A model generated the notes under the pieces. It was not told the origin of the DNA, made no database searches, and worked only from the letters and a program-made list of their open reading frames with translations. Made by a program: the position numbers and the translations under genes. This document shows positions 1 through 8,776 of a stretch of DNA of 43,399 nt, in pieces. The stretch is from an uncultured Bacilli bacterium (GTDB taxonomy: Bacteria > Bacillota_I > Bacilli_A > RF39 > UBA660). The first letter of the stretch is position 1. The number at the start of each line of letters is the position of its first letter. The DNA lies in NCBI GenBank assembly GCA_944358545.1, contig CALVRJ010000008.1:1-43399 (forward strand), read 5' to 3'.

Positions 1-170
1 TTTAATAAATAATGGGTGTTTTTTTGTGACTTTTTCACATTTTAAAATTTGTCCCCCCTCTTAAGTTGACATTATTGACCCCCCCCCAGAAAAATCAAGC
101 TTTGAGGGGGTTATATTTTTTACAAAAAAATACGTCATTTTATGAGGGGGAGGGTTACTAAATAAATATT
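1..170. other. GC-homopolymer block, possible IS end remnant
   Basis: This AT-rich DNA holds a C6 run (53-58), a C9 run (79-87), a G5 run (106-110) and GAGGGGGAGGG (144-154). CCCCCTC at 54-60 can pair with GAGGGGG at 104-110 or 144-150, and short gtgac/gttgac motifs lie between. Repeated short terminal motifs next to poly-C are known from IS21-type element ends, so a relic is possible. No transposase remains, and 171-341 shows nothing recognisable. Confidence 0.3.
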
Positions 171-341
171 CTTAAATAATTTTACTTTTTTATCTATCAA
201 AAATATTACCTAAATGAATAAAATGTGTAAAAGTATATTTAACTAAATAAAGTCAATGCCAATAAGTAATATTATTAAAAGATACACATTCTTGTTTACA
301 CGCAGCTGTCAAGCTTATTGTCAAATAAAAAATCCTTTAAA

Positions 342-369
342 TATAAAGAAAAAGACGTTTTTCCCGTCT
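342..369 (-). terminator. Intrinsic terminator of the LysM gene
   Basis: On the minus strand AGACG (365-369) pairs with CGTCT (353-357) around a GGAAAAA loop, followed by TTTTCTTTA. The stem overlaps the stop codon of the LysM gene. Confidence 0.6.
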
Positions 370-820
370 ATCTTCTAAAAACAATAAGCTGGTCATTTGT
401 TAAATAAATAATCTTATTTTGTCTAGCAAGTTCGGAAGCCTTTGTTCCGAGTTTTTTTGTCACCATATCTAAAGTATCATCATTACCCGTAACATAAAAT
501 GAAACTCCATTTTTAGGTACTAAAATTTCATCACCAGGATAAATAACATCCGTATTATTAAGACCATTAAGCCTTAAAAGTGAAGTTGGATCAGTATTAA
601 ATTTACGTGCTAGTTCATATATAGTATCCCCTTTTTGAATAACATACATATCGAAATATTCATTACCACTATTATTCGGCACAATAATGTACTGCCCAGG
701 AACTAAAATTGCACTTACCATTAAACCATTTAAAGATGCAAGCTCTGAAACTGACATACCAAGTTTACTAGCCACTGATGCCAGTGTATCCCCATTTTGA
801 ACCTGATATACCCTATACAT
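368..820 (-). CDS. Triple LysM-domain protein
   Basis: This 150-residue protein is made almost wholly of three LysM modules (about residues 3-48, 57-101 and 107-148), each with the NGDTL/KGDTI-type start, a helical middle and a closing LVPGQYIIVP/YPGDEILVP-type strand. The third is degenerate (NDDTL). LysM modules bind N-acetylglucosamine chains of peptidoglycan or chitin-like polymers. There is no signal peptide or membrane segment, which is unusual for a wall binder. Mother-cell spore coat/cortex LysM proteins such as SafA or CotL also lack one, so a spore-envelope role is possible but inferred. A clear RBS (agaggtgat) precedes the ATG. It is probably a monocistronic gene, with a terminator at its stop codon. 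Confidence 0.85.
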   Translation of the reverse strand: MYRVYQVQNGDTLASVASKLGMSVSELASLNGLMVSAILVPGQYIIVPNNSGNEYFDMYVIQKGDTIYELARKFNTDPTSLLRLNGLNNTDVIYPGDEILVPKNGVSFYVTGNDDTLDMVTKKLGTKASELARQNKIIYLTNDQLIVFRR

Positions 821-883
821 AAAATCACCTCTAGTACTAATATATGTAACTAGTTAAAAATGGCCATAAAAAAAGGAAAAATT

Positions 884-1966
884 TTAATTTTCCTTATTCG
901 GTTTAAAACCATCGACAATCAGGCCTAAACCAACAAGTAAAGACGCTACATTAACTATTATACTTACTCCAGGTATCATCTTCAAAATTGCAATAATAAG
1001 AAGGCCAAGTAGTCCAATAACTAAAATATTTATATCGCGTTTACCAAACTTTTGCCATATCTTGTAACCAAGCATATATCCAGCAAAAACAGTTGATAAA
1101 TAAATTGCTATTACGTATAATGCAATAAGAATAAATGCTAGTGGAACCCCAAATGCAAAACCTAAAGCAAGTAATATAACCATCGGTACTAAAATTAACA
1201 CAAGAAGTCCTTTAGTTACAACTTCAATCCCCTTATCAAAATCAAACTTACTATATTTATCTTGAATCTTGTTAAATACATTTGGACAAACTAAAGTTAA
1301 AATTGCAAATATCAACACTAAAGAAACCAAACTCATCACACTTGAAACAATAATATCAGTTACTGATACCGTATTGTTGTTAATTGCCTCAGTCTTTGTA
1401 ACCTCGCCTGTCTTAGCCTTTTTACTTATATCCACATTTGCATCACTTGGATAAGAAAGCCTACCAATAACAGCTTTGTCACCAACCTTTACTGAAGAAA
1501 CGACTAATTTAACATTGCCATTAACTGTTCCATTGATTTCTACATTATTACCATAAACCGTTAAATTACGGTCAATATTACCATTAATCACCACGTCATT
1601 ACCGGCAATTACCACATCTCTTTTTAAATCACTTTTCTTTTGTAACTTAACTATATTACCAGCAATAAAAGTATCATTATTAATTGTTCCATTAACATTT
1701 ACTTCCATTCCAGCAAAAACACCATATTCAGCAGTCCCATTAAAATCAGCCACATTAGCCGCTTCAAAAGCAATACCATCTACATCTGATTTAACATTAA
1801 CGCTCTCCCCAGCTAAAGCTGCAGAACCCTCAACATCAGCATTTAAATCCGCCTTATTATCGGCATCACTATAAAAATGATCAATTGTTGTCTCTTTGGC
1901 CATTACTGGTGACAATTGAAAAAACATTGTCATTACTATCAAAAGACCCCAAAATAACTTTTTCAT
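884..1966 (-). CDS. Membrane-anchored polymer-forming (bactofilin/CcmA-like) protein
   Basis: This 360-residue protein begins with a signal peptide (residues 1-23, cleavage after VMA). Residues about 45-165 form a right-handed beta-repeat stretch rich in N-G turns (NGTINND, INGNIDRN, INGTVNGN), as in the polymer-forming cytoskeletal/CcmA family. The C-terminal third (about 200-352) has four or more hydrophobic segments ending in a short charged tail. The repeat region would therefore lie outside the membrane, unlike cytosolic bactofilins. The family builds scaffolds that affect cell shape or envelope organisation; the specific role here is unknown. An AGAAGGGA RBS lies 7 nt upstream of the ATG. 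A 61-codon plus-strand frame inside it is a shadow. Confidence 0.75.
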   Translation of the reverse strand: MKKLFWGLLIVMTMFFQLSPVMAKETTIDHFYSDADNKADLNADVEGSAALAGESVNVKSDVDGIAFEAANVADFNGTAEYGVFAGMEVNVNGTINNDTFIAGNIVKLQKKSDLKRDVVIAGNDVVINGNIDRNLTVYGNNVEINGTVNGNVKLVVSSVKVGDKAVIGRLSYPSDANVDISKKAKTGEVTKTEAINNNTVSVTDIIVSSVMSLVSLVLIFAILTLVCPNVFNKIQDKYSKFDFDKGIEVVTKGLLVLILVPMVILLALGFAFGVPLAFILIALYVIAIYLSTVFAGYMLGYKIWQKFGKRDINILVIGLLGLLIIAILKMIPGVSIIVNVASLLVGLGLIVDGFKPNKEN

Positions 1967-2027
1967 CTAATCAATCCCTTCTTTTTACTTACCATTTTAA
2001 CACAATTTTCTAAACACGTCATCATAA

Positions 2028-2636
2028 TTAATAAGTCATTTCCATATATTTCTTTGGAATTTTAAACAAACTATCTTTAACCTTTGTTTCATAATCGTTA
2101 TATTTCATCACTACCGTTTTCAGCGGTGTAACCTCTTTGACATAAATAAGATCATTTCCCTTAAAATAATAAGTTGAAGTATAAACATCGTAATTATATC
2201 TTTCATACCTAAGCTTCTGATCTAAAATCTCTTCTTTTCCTGTTTCATAACCTCTAGTCTTAAGCTCATTCATATCTCTCGGCAAAATACCTAAACTATA
2301 ATCTTCTACAGTAACCGCACTTTCCTTAAAATAAGTAACCATTCGCGGGTCCAAAGTATACTTAAAACCATTTTTTTGAATAATAATCATATCCGTACTA
2401 CCGCTAATTTGATAATAGTACTTATCGTTATCTCTTGCCATAATAATTTTCGTATTATCGTTTTTTGCTATATTTCTATCTAAAAATTCAAAATAATATT
2501 TATCTTCCTTATATTTATCTTTAAAAAATAAATAAGTAAGTGAATCTCCATTGGCATTTTTAACCTGTACAGGTTCACTATCACAGCCTGTCAGCATAAA
2601 TAAACTTAACAAAATTAAAACTAAAAATTTCTTCAT
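2028..2636 (-). CDS. Lipoprotein of unknown function, possibly LolA-like fold
   Basis: This 202-residue protein has a lipoprotein signal: MKKFLVLILLSLFMLTGC with lipobox LTGC, so Cys18 would be lipidated and the protein anchored outside the cytoplasmic membrane. The mature part is rich in short Tyr/Lys-rich beta strands (YYYQISGSTDMIIIQ, YNYDVYTSTYYFKGN), resembling the LolA/LppX/RseB-type half-barrel, but I do not recognise a defined family. Its ATG overlaps the stop of the upstream polyprenyl synthetase gene (TAATG), so translation is coupled and the two form an operon. This pairing may suggest a role linked to isoprenoid lipids; that is inference. Confidence 0.7.
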   Translation of the reverse strand: MKKFLVLILLSLFMLTGCDSEPVQVKNANGDSLTYLFFKDKYKEDKYYFEFLDRNIAKNDNTKIIMARDNDKYYYQISGSTDMIIIQKNGFKYTLDPRMVTYFKESAVTVEDYSLGILPRDMNELKTRGYETGKEEILDQKLRYERYNYDVYTSTYYFKGNDLIYVKEVTPLKTVVMKYNDYETKVKDSLFKIPKKYMEMTY

Positions 2637-3913
2637 TACTTATTTCTCACCCTCAAATATTCCGCAAAACCAAGTAAAAGTTTCTTCTTATCAGAATCTA
2701 TAAAATTAATATTAAGTATTCTTTCAAAGCTTGTCTTAAACATTTCATCCATCTTCGCATTCGCATAATCTTTAGCCCCGCATCTATCGAAAATATCTTG
2801 AACCTTTAAAACATCCTCTTTCTGTAAATCACTTTTGCCATATATCTTTAAAAGCTCATCCTTATATTCTGTATTAATCGCATAAGCATATAAAATAGTC
2901 TGCTTAAATTCTGAAATATCTGACGAAATAGACTTTCCAATCGCCTTCTCATCACCATATATTCCCAGTAAATCGTCTTTTATTTGAAAAGCAATGCCCA
3001 AATTCATTAAAGCATCCTCTAAAACTGAAATTTTTTCCTCATCAAGGCCACCCAAAATAGCCCCCAAACAAAATGGCCCAACAACTGAATACCACGCTGT
3101 CTTTAACTTATAAATTTCCATAACATGATCTTCTAAATTATCGTCATCACCATAAAATTCTGCAAAAAACGGTAAAATAACATCTATCATTTCCCCATGG
3201 CAAGTTTTAATAACCACATCTGTATAATAATCTAAAACTCTAGATAAATCGTCACCTTTATAATTTTGAACAATTATCTTATTAGATAAATAGAAACCTA
3301 AATCTCCTAGACATAACGCCATTGAATCGGCTGTTTGTTTTTGTTTATCTAAAAAACTATTCTTTTTTTTCTTAGGTTCACTATAAATATTTCTATACCT
3401 AACCGGAATCGTTGGAACACCTCTTCGTCTATCAGCTTTATCGATAATATCATCGTGGATCAAAATAGATGTTTGAAAAATTTCAAAAGCCATTCCTAAT
3501 GGTAAAAACTTATCATCATCCTTAAAACACTGATAACCTAAAGCAATCAAAGTTGCTCTTAAAAATTTTCCACCACTATTTGAAGTTTTGAAAAGTTCTA
3601 ACGCCTCACAAATAAATCTGTTATTACTATCCAAAGTCAAAGACTCATTATACTCATCCATTCTCATACTATATTGCTTCTTAACCTTTAAATAATAATT
3701 TAAAAAATCATTCATTACTTTTACCTTTTCAAAATCTTTTGAAAACTCTTTACTATAAAAGCCTATTCTTTTACCCTTTAAATTATTTTTGTTTTCATTA
3801 AACCATTTTAAAAATTCCGAGCTATTCTTTAATACAATAACCCTTGAATTATCATAATTATCTGGACTTATTACCAAATCATTTTCTTTTAAAAGATTCT
3901 CTACCTCTTCCAT
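2636..3913 (-). CDS. Polyprenyl (isoprenyl) diphosphate synthase family protein
   Basis: This 425-residue protein carries the trans-isoprenyl diphosphate synthase signatures: GKFLR (115-119), a first aspartate motif DDIID (154-158) followed by KADRRRG, and a second motif DDLLGIYGD (313-321) followed by GKSISSDI. Such enzymes condense isopentenyl diphosphate with allylic diphosphates to make C20-C35 chains for quinones or lipids; chain length cannot be told from sequence by eye. An N-terminal extension of about 75 residues is not part of the catalytic fold and is unfamiliar. The start is the ATG at 3913, seven bases after AGGAGG; a longer reading frame lacks an RBS. It shares a TAATG overlap with the lipoprotein gene downstream. 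Confidence 0.85.
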   Translation of the reverse strand: MEEVENLLKENDLVISPDNYDNSRVIVLKNSSEFLKWFNENKNNLKGKRIGFYSKEFSKDFEKVKVMNDFLNYYLKVKKQYSMRMDEYNESLTLDSNNRFICEALELFKTSNSGGKFLRATLIALGYQCFKDDDKFLPLGMAFEIFQTSILIHDDIIDKADRRRGVPTIPVRYRNIYSEPKKKKNSFLDKQKQTADSMALCLGDLGFYLSNKIIVQNYKGDDLSRVLDYYTDVVIKTCHGEMIDVILPFFAEFYGDDDNLEDHVMEIYKLKTAWYSVVGPFCLGAILGGLDEEKISVLEDALMNLGIAFQIKDDLLGIYGDEKAIGKSISSDISEFKQTILYAYAINTEYKDELLKIYGKSDLQKEDVLKVQDIFDRCGAKDYANAKMDEMFKTSFERILNINFIDSDKKKLLLGFAEYLRVRNK

Positions 3914-3957
3914 CAAAAAACCTCCTACTAAGATTATATCATACCTTAAAAATATAT

Positions 3958-3981
3958 CAAAAAAAGGTGATAACCTCACCT
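3958..3981 (-). terminator. Intrinsic terminator overlapping a stop codon
   Basis: On the minus strand AGGTGA (3976-3981) pairs with TCACCT (3965-3970) around GGTTA, followed by TTTTTTT. It lies at the stop codon of the 139-residue orphan and would partly separate that gene from the polyprenyl synthetase gene. Confidence 0.65.
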
Positions 3982-4395
3982 CTTCAAGACTAACTTTTTA
4001 TTTGTCCTAATTTTACTGTTTATAATCTTATCTATTTTATTACCAACTTCTTCAAAAGCATTATCAAAAGCTTGAATTCCTGCTCCGCATTCATCACAGT
4101 ACTCACTAATTATTTCATTAATTAAAGAAGTTCTATCCAAATTAAAATCTTCATAATCGCTCAGTAGTGAATTAATTTTAGCCATTTTTAAAATATATTC
4201 ATTACTATTATCTGGATTTTTAATTAAACTCAAATATTTTTTAAACAAAACACCTTCAGTTGAAAATGCTTCATCTATCCCCTGACTAATATGCATATCT
4301 GCAAACCTATCTTCTAAAATAAGTTTTTTATTAACTAAAGCATTTATCATATCATCATTAAGCACCATAAGACTATCTAATAATTCTGAGTTCAT
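3976..4395 (-). CDS. Hypothetical protein (139 aa)
   Basis: I do not recognise this protein. It is acidic and predicted mostly helical, with one closely spaced cysteine pair (CDECG) near residue 110 that could be half of a metal site. It has no signal peptide or membrane segment. The start is the ATG at 4395, placed 8 nt after CAGGAGG; the longer frame (start 4428) lacks an RBS. It follows the J-domain and 133-aa orphan genes on the same strand at 105 nt spacing and ends in an intrinsic terminator, so it is probably the last gene of a vWA/J-domain transcript. Function unknown. Confidence 0.6.
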   Translation of the reverse strand: MNSELLDSLMVLNDDMINALVNKKLILEDRFADMHISQGIDEAFSTEGVLFKKYLSLIKNPDNSNEYILKMAKINSLLSDYEDFNLDRTSLINEIISEYCDECGAGIQAFDNAFEEVGNKIDKIINSKIRTNKKLVLKR

Positions 4396-4500
4396 TAAAT
4401 TCGCCTCCTGTGAAACATATATTACCACTTTAAAAATTAAATGTAAATATATTTTATTGTCTACGATATGTTTCTTTATTAAAAATCGGCATAAACAATT

Positions 4501-4902
4501 TCATTTCTGAAAAAGATACTTCACTCTTTTTAATCCATTACGTACTTTTCCTATATTATCGGCTTTTCTTTTTAAATCTTGATAATCTTTTTTAATTGGA
4601 TAAATAATAAAATTATAATTGTTCCATGCCTCTTCAATCCACCTTTTACTATTAACGTCATGTCCATCAATTTGAGCATCATAAATTTTTTGATATAACT
4701 CTTTAGCAAATATTAATATAGGTTCATATTTATCATATAAACATTTCAAACTCTCATTAAGATCTATTAAAAAGTCCATATCACTTTCATCAAAAGTGTC
4801 AGGAAACTCTATTAAAAAATAATCTCTAGGAATAGATACTAAAACATTATATTCCTTGTGGACTTTTTCAAAATCATCATTAATTCTACTATTCTTATTC
4901 AT
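4501..4902 (-). CDS. Hypothetical protein (133 aa)
   Basis: I do not recognise this protein. It is charged, helix-rich and soluble, rich in Tyr, Asp and Lys (for example KYEPILIFAKELYQKIYDAQ), with a basic C-terminus (RNGLKRVKYLFQK). It lacks a signal peptide and membrane segments. It sits 50 nt after the J-domain gene on the same strand and was probably co-transcribed with it, so it may be a partner or client of the J-domain protein; that is inference from position only. The RBS (AGCGAGTGA) is weak. Confidence 0.55.
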   Translation of the reverse strand: MNKNSRINDDFEKVHKEYNVLVSIPRDYFLIEFPDTFDESDMDFLIDLNESLKCLYDKYEPILIFAKELYQKIYDAQIDGHDVNSKRWIEEAWNNYNFIIYPIKKDYQDLKRKADNIGKVRNGLKRVKYLFQK

Positions 4903-4952
4903 TTAAATCACTCGCTTCATAAATTGCCTTTGTCATTTGTAAAAAATCAAGT

Positions 4953-6890
4953 TTAAAGCTTTAACTTCTTCTGAACATCTTTTACATAATCCTTTTTTTC
5001 TGTTATCTTACTTACTTTTGTTGAAAGTTCTAAATATTTTTTATTAATAGGACCAATGGCATTATCATACTCATTCTTTGCCTTAGATAAAGCTACTTGC
5101 TTATTCATTTCAATTTCAGAAATAAATGATTTATATGTAAAATCATAATAAGCATTACAAGCTTCATAATACATATTTTTATATTTTTCACATATCAAAT
5201 TATAAAAATACTTAATATATTCACATCTCTTTTCAAATCTCACATACTTAAGGTTTAAGTTATTTCTTTTCGCCTGCACATCATCCAAAATCATATCTCG
5301 ATTATCTTCCCAATATTCATTATATAACCTATTATATTTTAAAGTTAATGATTCTTCTTTATCCTTTATCTGGTCTGTTATCTCAGTAATTTTACCATAA
5401 TAATCATCAAGATAATCCGTTATTTTTTGAAGCTGTTCAGAAACATAATTTTTCATATTAATGTATCTAACATATAATTCTTCTTTTCTTTTTTCATAAT
5501 CAATTTTGGCAGTACTCTTTCTTTTATTATACTCACTTTCAACTAATAAACACTTACGACTGTATTCTTCATTCGCATTTTTCAAAAAGACATTATACTT
5601 TTTATTAAGTATCTGAAATTCTTCATATAAATCATCTAATTCATCATCATACTTCTTAACAAAACTTTGATAAAATAAATTCATAAATTTATATCTTGAT
5701 GAAGAAACTTTCAAAGTAAGACTAATTTTTTCAAGAATTAAAATCTTATCATTTATTTCTTCTCTTTCTTTTAAATTGTCAGCTGTAAATTCATCACGTA
5801 TATTTCTAAGATAATCAATCATTTTTAAAAGTTTTAAATTAATTTCGCTTATTCCATCTAAATATTCTTCATAACTGCGACTATTCTTAATACACCTATT
5901 CACATATTCGTCGCATTCATGAATTAACATATCGGCATCCCTTAAACTACATAACTTCTTATTTCGTAAAGGAACATCTCGTAAAGTATTCAAAACGTTC
6001 TTAAAATTTTCAAATGTATCTTGATAATCATTAGGCCAAAGTTCTTTTAAATCATACTCTATTACATTTTCAAGATATTGCATCTTTTTTACCAAATCAT
6101 CAATATCCTTTTTATACTTTTCATAATCGTTAGATTTAACCGTTTTATTAATCAAAGTGTTAGCTAAATAAATATAATTTAACATGCTTTTCACACAATT
6201 TTCAATCAAACCTTCTTTGACTTTATTTAAAGTAAAATTATTCTCGTCGATTTGTCTAGATAAAGCAGTAAATTCATTTTTTAGATTATTTTTTTTCACC
6301 ACTTTTATTAATTTACTTAAATATTCATTTAATTTATCGAAAGCTATAATATAATTAATACTTTCTGATACAACATCATATTTTTCAGAATCATTAATAA
6401 ACAAAGTATAATCCTTAATTAATCTTTTACATCTATTAATACTAATCACAACTTGCTTTTTTATCTTTAAAATCTTAAGCTTATTTATATCATTTTTTGT
6501 GTAATTCTTAGCCCCATCACTATTTTGACTATCACTTTTTCTATAGCTATCTTTATTTTTTGAATCATTACCTTCAAACTTACTAGCTCCAGAATTATTA
6601 TCTTTATAATTACCAGCTTCGGAATTATAACTATGATAACCGCTCTGGTTGTTTTTCTCTTTTTTACTTTTCAAATATTCATAATTTAAATCATAATCAT
6701 GTCGTTTTTCTACATTATTCAAAACTTCATATGCCTCTGTTATTCTTTTAAATATTTCTTCAGCATTTTCTTCGCTTGAAATATCTGGATGATATTTTCT
6801 CGACAACTTTCTAAAGGCTTTAGTAATTTCATCTGAAGTTGCACTCTTATAAACACCAAGTACCTCATAATAATCAACAAAATCTTTCAT
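4953..6890 (-). CDS. J-domain (DnaJ-type) protein with long coiled-coil tail
   Basis: This 645-residue protein has an N-terminal J domain (about 6-67) with the HPD tripeptide at 34-36, which stimulates Hsp70 (DnaK) ATPase. There is no Gly/Phe region, zinc-finger repeat or DnaJ C-terminal domain, so it is not the housekeeping DnaJ. A low-complexity Ser/Asn/Lys linker (about 75-130) leads into roughly 500 residues of charged, heptad-like helices, predicted coiled coil. It probably recruits DnaK to a specific partner or acts as a scaffold. It lies 40 nt after the vWA gene and before two orphan genes, all on the minus strand. Transmembrane segments are absent. Confidence 0.8.
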   Translation of the reverse strand: MKDFVDYYEVLGVYKSATSDEITKAFRKLSRKYHPDISSEENAEEIFKRITEAYEVLNNVEKRHDYDLNYEYLKSKKEKNNQSGYHSYNSEAGNYKDNNSGASKFEGNDSKNKDSYRKSDSQNSDGAKNYTKNDINKLKILKIKKQVVISINRCKRLIKDYTLFINDSEKYDVVSESINYIIAFDKLNEYLSKLIKVVKKNNLKNEFTALSRQIDENNFTLNKVKEGLIENCVKSMLNYIYLANTLINKTVKSNDYEKYKKDIDDLVKKMQYLENVIEYDLKELWPNDYQDTFENFKNVLNTLRDVPLRNKKLCSLRDADMLIHECDEYVNRCIKNSRSYEEYLDGISEINLKLLKMIDYLRNIRDEFTADNLKEREEINDKILILEKISLTLKVSSSRYKFMNLFYQSFVKKYDDELDDLYEEFQILNKKYNVFLKNANEEYSRKCLLVESEYNKRKSTAKIDYEKRKEELYVRYINMKNYVSEQLQKITDYLDDYYGKITEITDQIKDKEESLTLKYNRLYNEYWEDNRDMILDDVQAKRNNLNLKYVRFEKRCEYIKYFYNLICEKYKNMYYEACNAYYDFTYKSFISEIEMNKQVALSKAKNEYDNAIGPINKKYLELSTKVSKITEKKDYVKDVQKKLKL

Positions 6891-6930
6891 ATAAAAACAT
6901 CAACCTTACAAAGATTTAACTATTTAAATC

Positions 6931-7854
6931 TCATTTTCTTTTTCCAATCTTTTTAACATTAATATGTTTTCTACCTTCTATTTGTAATCTTGCTTTGACT
7001 ACTGGCTCAGACCAATCATCACTAATTTTTCCAACAACGTGAATATCATCAACAACTTTTTCTATTGCCTTAAAATTACTTTGTACAGCATTAGGATTAT
7101 ATGTCTCTGCATACTCTTCATCAATTCCTAAATTAACAGCATAATCTTTTGCAAAGTCCATAGCTCCTAAGAAAATAAATTGCCATCCTCCATTCCTAAG
7201 TTTTGAGATAATTCTTCTAGTATCATTAATATTATGAAGACGACTACTATTATCCTCACCATCAGTCATAATAAAAACAATAGTCTTAGTATTATTTTTC
7301 TTTTTAGAATATAATCTCTTTAGCTCATGACACAAACAATCATATAAAGCGGTACTTCCAAATGCAAAATATTCGAGTCCTTTAACATCTATAACAGGTG
7401 TCCTATCACATAAAACAGTCTCCGCTTGATTAAACAAAACAGTTGTAATAAAATCATTATTTCCTTTCTGTCTTTCACTCTTTATAAATTCATTATAACC
7501 ATTAATCATATCACGCTCTGTTCCAAAACAAGAACTACTCTTATCAAAAACAAACATTATATCTATTGGACCATTGGAATATTCTTTTATAACTTCATCT
7601 AATTTGGCTGAAACATCACCATTTAAATCAGCTAAATCTGCTTCTGAAAGTGTTTCGATATCATCTATATTCAAATCGCTTGTTAATTTATCTAAATCAA
7701 AACTATCGCTTTTTCTAATAACGCTTCTCTCATTTCCTGATTTTTTACTAATCTCTCTAGTTCTAAATAAATCAGGTAATTTACTTTCCTTACCCTCATC
7801 AAAATTAAATCCACCATTTTTATTCGATTTCTCTTTTTTATTAAATAATCCCAT
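6931..7854 (-). CDS. von Willebrand factor A (vWA) domain protein
   Basis: This 307-residue protein has a basic, disordered N-terminus (1-90) and a vWA domain (about 96-275). The metal-ion-dependent adhesion site is intact: DKSSS (Asp104, Ser106, Ser108), the threonine in GSTALYD and the aspartate in MTDGEDN. vWA domains bind protein partners through a divalent metal. Cytosolic examples (YfbK/TerY-like) act with chaperones or kinases. Nothing suggests secretion. It is first in a minus-strand cluster with the J-domain protein and two orphans. The RBS AAAGGAGGCG is strong and a TATAAT box lies close upstream. Confidence 0.85.
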   Translation of the reverse strand: MGLFNKKEKSNKNGGFNFDEGKESKLPDLFRTREISKKSGNERSVIRKSDSFDLDKLTSDLNIDDIETLSEADLADLNGDVSAKLDEVIKEYSNGPIDIMFVFDKSSSCFGTERDMINGYNEFIKSERQKGNNDFITTVLFNQAETVLCDRTPVIDVKGLEYFAFGSTALYDCLCHELKRLYSKKKNNTKTIVFIMTDGEDNSSRLHNINDTRRIISKLRNGGWQFIFLGAMDFAKDYAVNLGIDEEYAETYNPNAVQSNFKAIEKVVDDIHVVGKISDDWSEPVVKARLQIEGRKHINVKKIGKRK

Positions 7855-7877
7855 TTTACGCCTCCTTTAAAGCAGCA

Positions 7878-7883
7878 ATTATA
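7878..7883 (-). promoter_or_regulatory. Candidate -10 box for the vWA operon
   Basis: The minus strand reads TATAAT about 24 nt upstream of the start codon, just before the AAAGGAGGCG RBS. No good -35 is visible, so the assignment is tentative. The rest of 7884-8092 is AT-rich with nothing recognisable. Confidence 0.4.
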
Positions 7884-8092
7884 TTCTTTTATAAAACAAA
7901 ACTATTTATATATTTTATTTATTTAAGTTCTATGTATTTTCTTATTATTTCATACATTTTTAATTTCAATAAATAATATTTCATGTATCTATAATCTATA
8001 TGTATATTCACCATACTCTAAAATTAACTATAGATAACCGCTTAATTCATTCTCTCTGCACAACATTTTAATCAGTACAGATTAATAAAATA

Positions 8093-8121
8093 GAAAAACA
8101 AAAAGCTATAATTTGTTTTTC
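8093..8121 (-). terminator. Hairpin terminator after the small lipoprotein gene
   Basis: GAAAAACAAA (8093-8102) is perfectly complementary to TTTGTTTTTC (8112-8121) with a 9-nt loop. It lies 15 nt downstream of the lipoprotein stop codon; the trailing T-tract is weak (TATTTTAT). Confidence 0.5.
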
Positions 8122-8135
8122 CTTAATTCATTCAA

Positions 8136-8549
8136 TTACTTTGTCAATGTTTTTTGAACAGGTTTACCAACTTTACAATATGAATCAGAGATTTTATTAT
8201 CATCAGAAACACACAAATTAGCTTCAACATCTTCTGTATTCACATAAACAACTGTAAAACCACAATTAGTAGCTATAATATCATATATTTCATATCCTTC
8301 GTACTGAGGAATGCCTGCTGTTAAATTTGAATTAAAACAATAATAATATGCAACCATATGTTGACCAGACTCAAAGGTCTCAGTTTCTTTAGTTACTATA
8401 TCATTTTTAGATTCCACAACATTAGATGATTCATATATCTTATTTGTTTCTACCTTTTTTTCTGTAGCACAGCCTGTTAACGGTAAAATAGCAAACGTTG
8501 GAACTAAAGCCAAAGCAACAGCTTTACTTTTTATTTTATCTAATACCAT
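8136..8549 (-). CDS. Small lipoprotein of unknown function
   Basis: This 137-residue protein has a positively charged start, a hydrophobic stretch and lipobox LTGC, so Cys27 should be lipid-modified and the mature ~110 residues exposed outside. A Glu/Lys/Thr-rich linker leads to a compact region with four Cys (YYCFNS, ATNCGF, ANLCVS, SYCKVG), which could form two disulphides. I do not recognise the family. The RBS (AAGGAG) is good. The gene stands alone, with a hairpin after its stop and an IS30-like element inserted about 90 nt upstream of its start, which may have cut it off from its original promoter. Confidence 0.6.
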   Translation of the reverse strand: MVLDKIKSKAVALALVPTFAILPLTGCATEKKVETNKIYESSNVVESKNDIVTKETETFESGQHMVAYYYCFNSNLTAGIPQYEGYEIYDIIATNCGFTVVYVNTEDVEANLCVSDDNKISDSYCKVGKPVQKTLTK

Positions 8550-8625
8550 AATACTCTCCTTTCGTGGAAAGCTAATATATCACAAAACTATAAAAAATGC
8601 AATAAAGAAATAACGAAAAAAAACA

Positions 8626-8637
8626 AATCAATTCGCC
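8626..8637 (+). repeat. Left copy of 12-bp direct repeat flanking the IS30-like element
   Basis: AATCAATTCGCC here recurs exactly at 10364-10375, just outside the opposite end of the element. IS30-family elements normally duplicate only 2-3 bp, so the length is unusual. Confidence 0.6.
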
Positions 8638-8708
8638 AAATGGAATGTAAAACTAAATGCAACTCCAAAAATAATCAAAGTTGCATTTAAATAGGAAAAA
8701 TTATGATG

Positions 8709-8736
8709 TTGCAATTACATGGGAAAAGTATATAAT
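8709..8736 (+). promoter_or_regulatory. Transposase promoter
   Basis: TTGCAA (8709-8714), 16 bp, TATAAT (8731-8736). It precedes the transposase start by 40 nt, and the inner inverted repeat lies in the resulting leader. Confidence 0.6.
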
Positions 8737-8776
8737 AACATTCACTGATGGTGCTTACACGAAAGGAATATGAATT

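Noticed and set aside
1269-1454. Plus-strand 61-codon ORF inside the polymer-forming protein gene
   Set aside because: Shadow of a well-supported gene, no RBS, composition mirrors the opposite strand.
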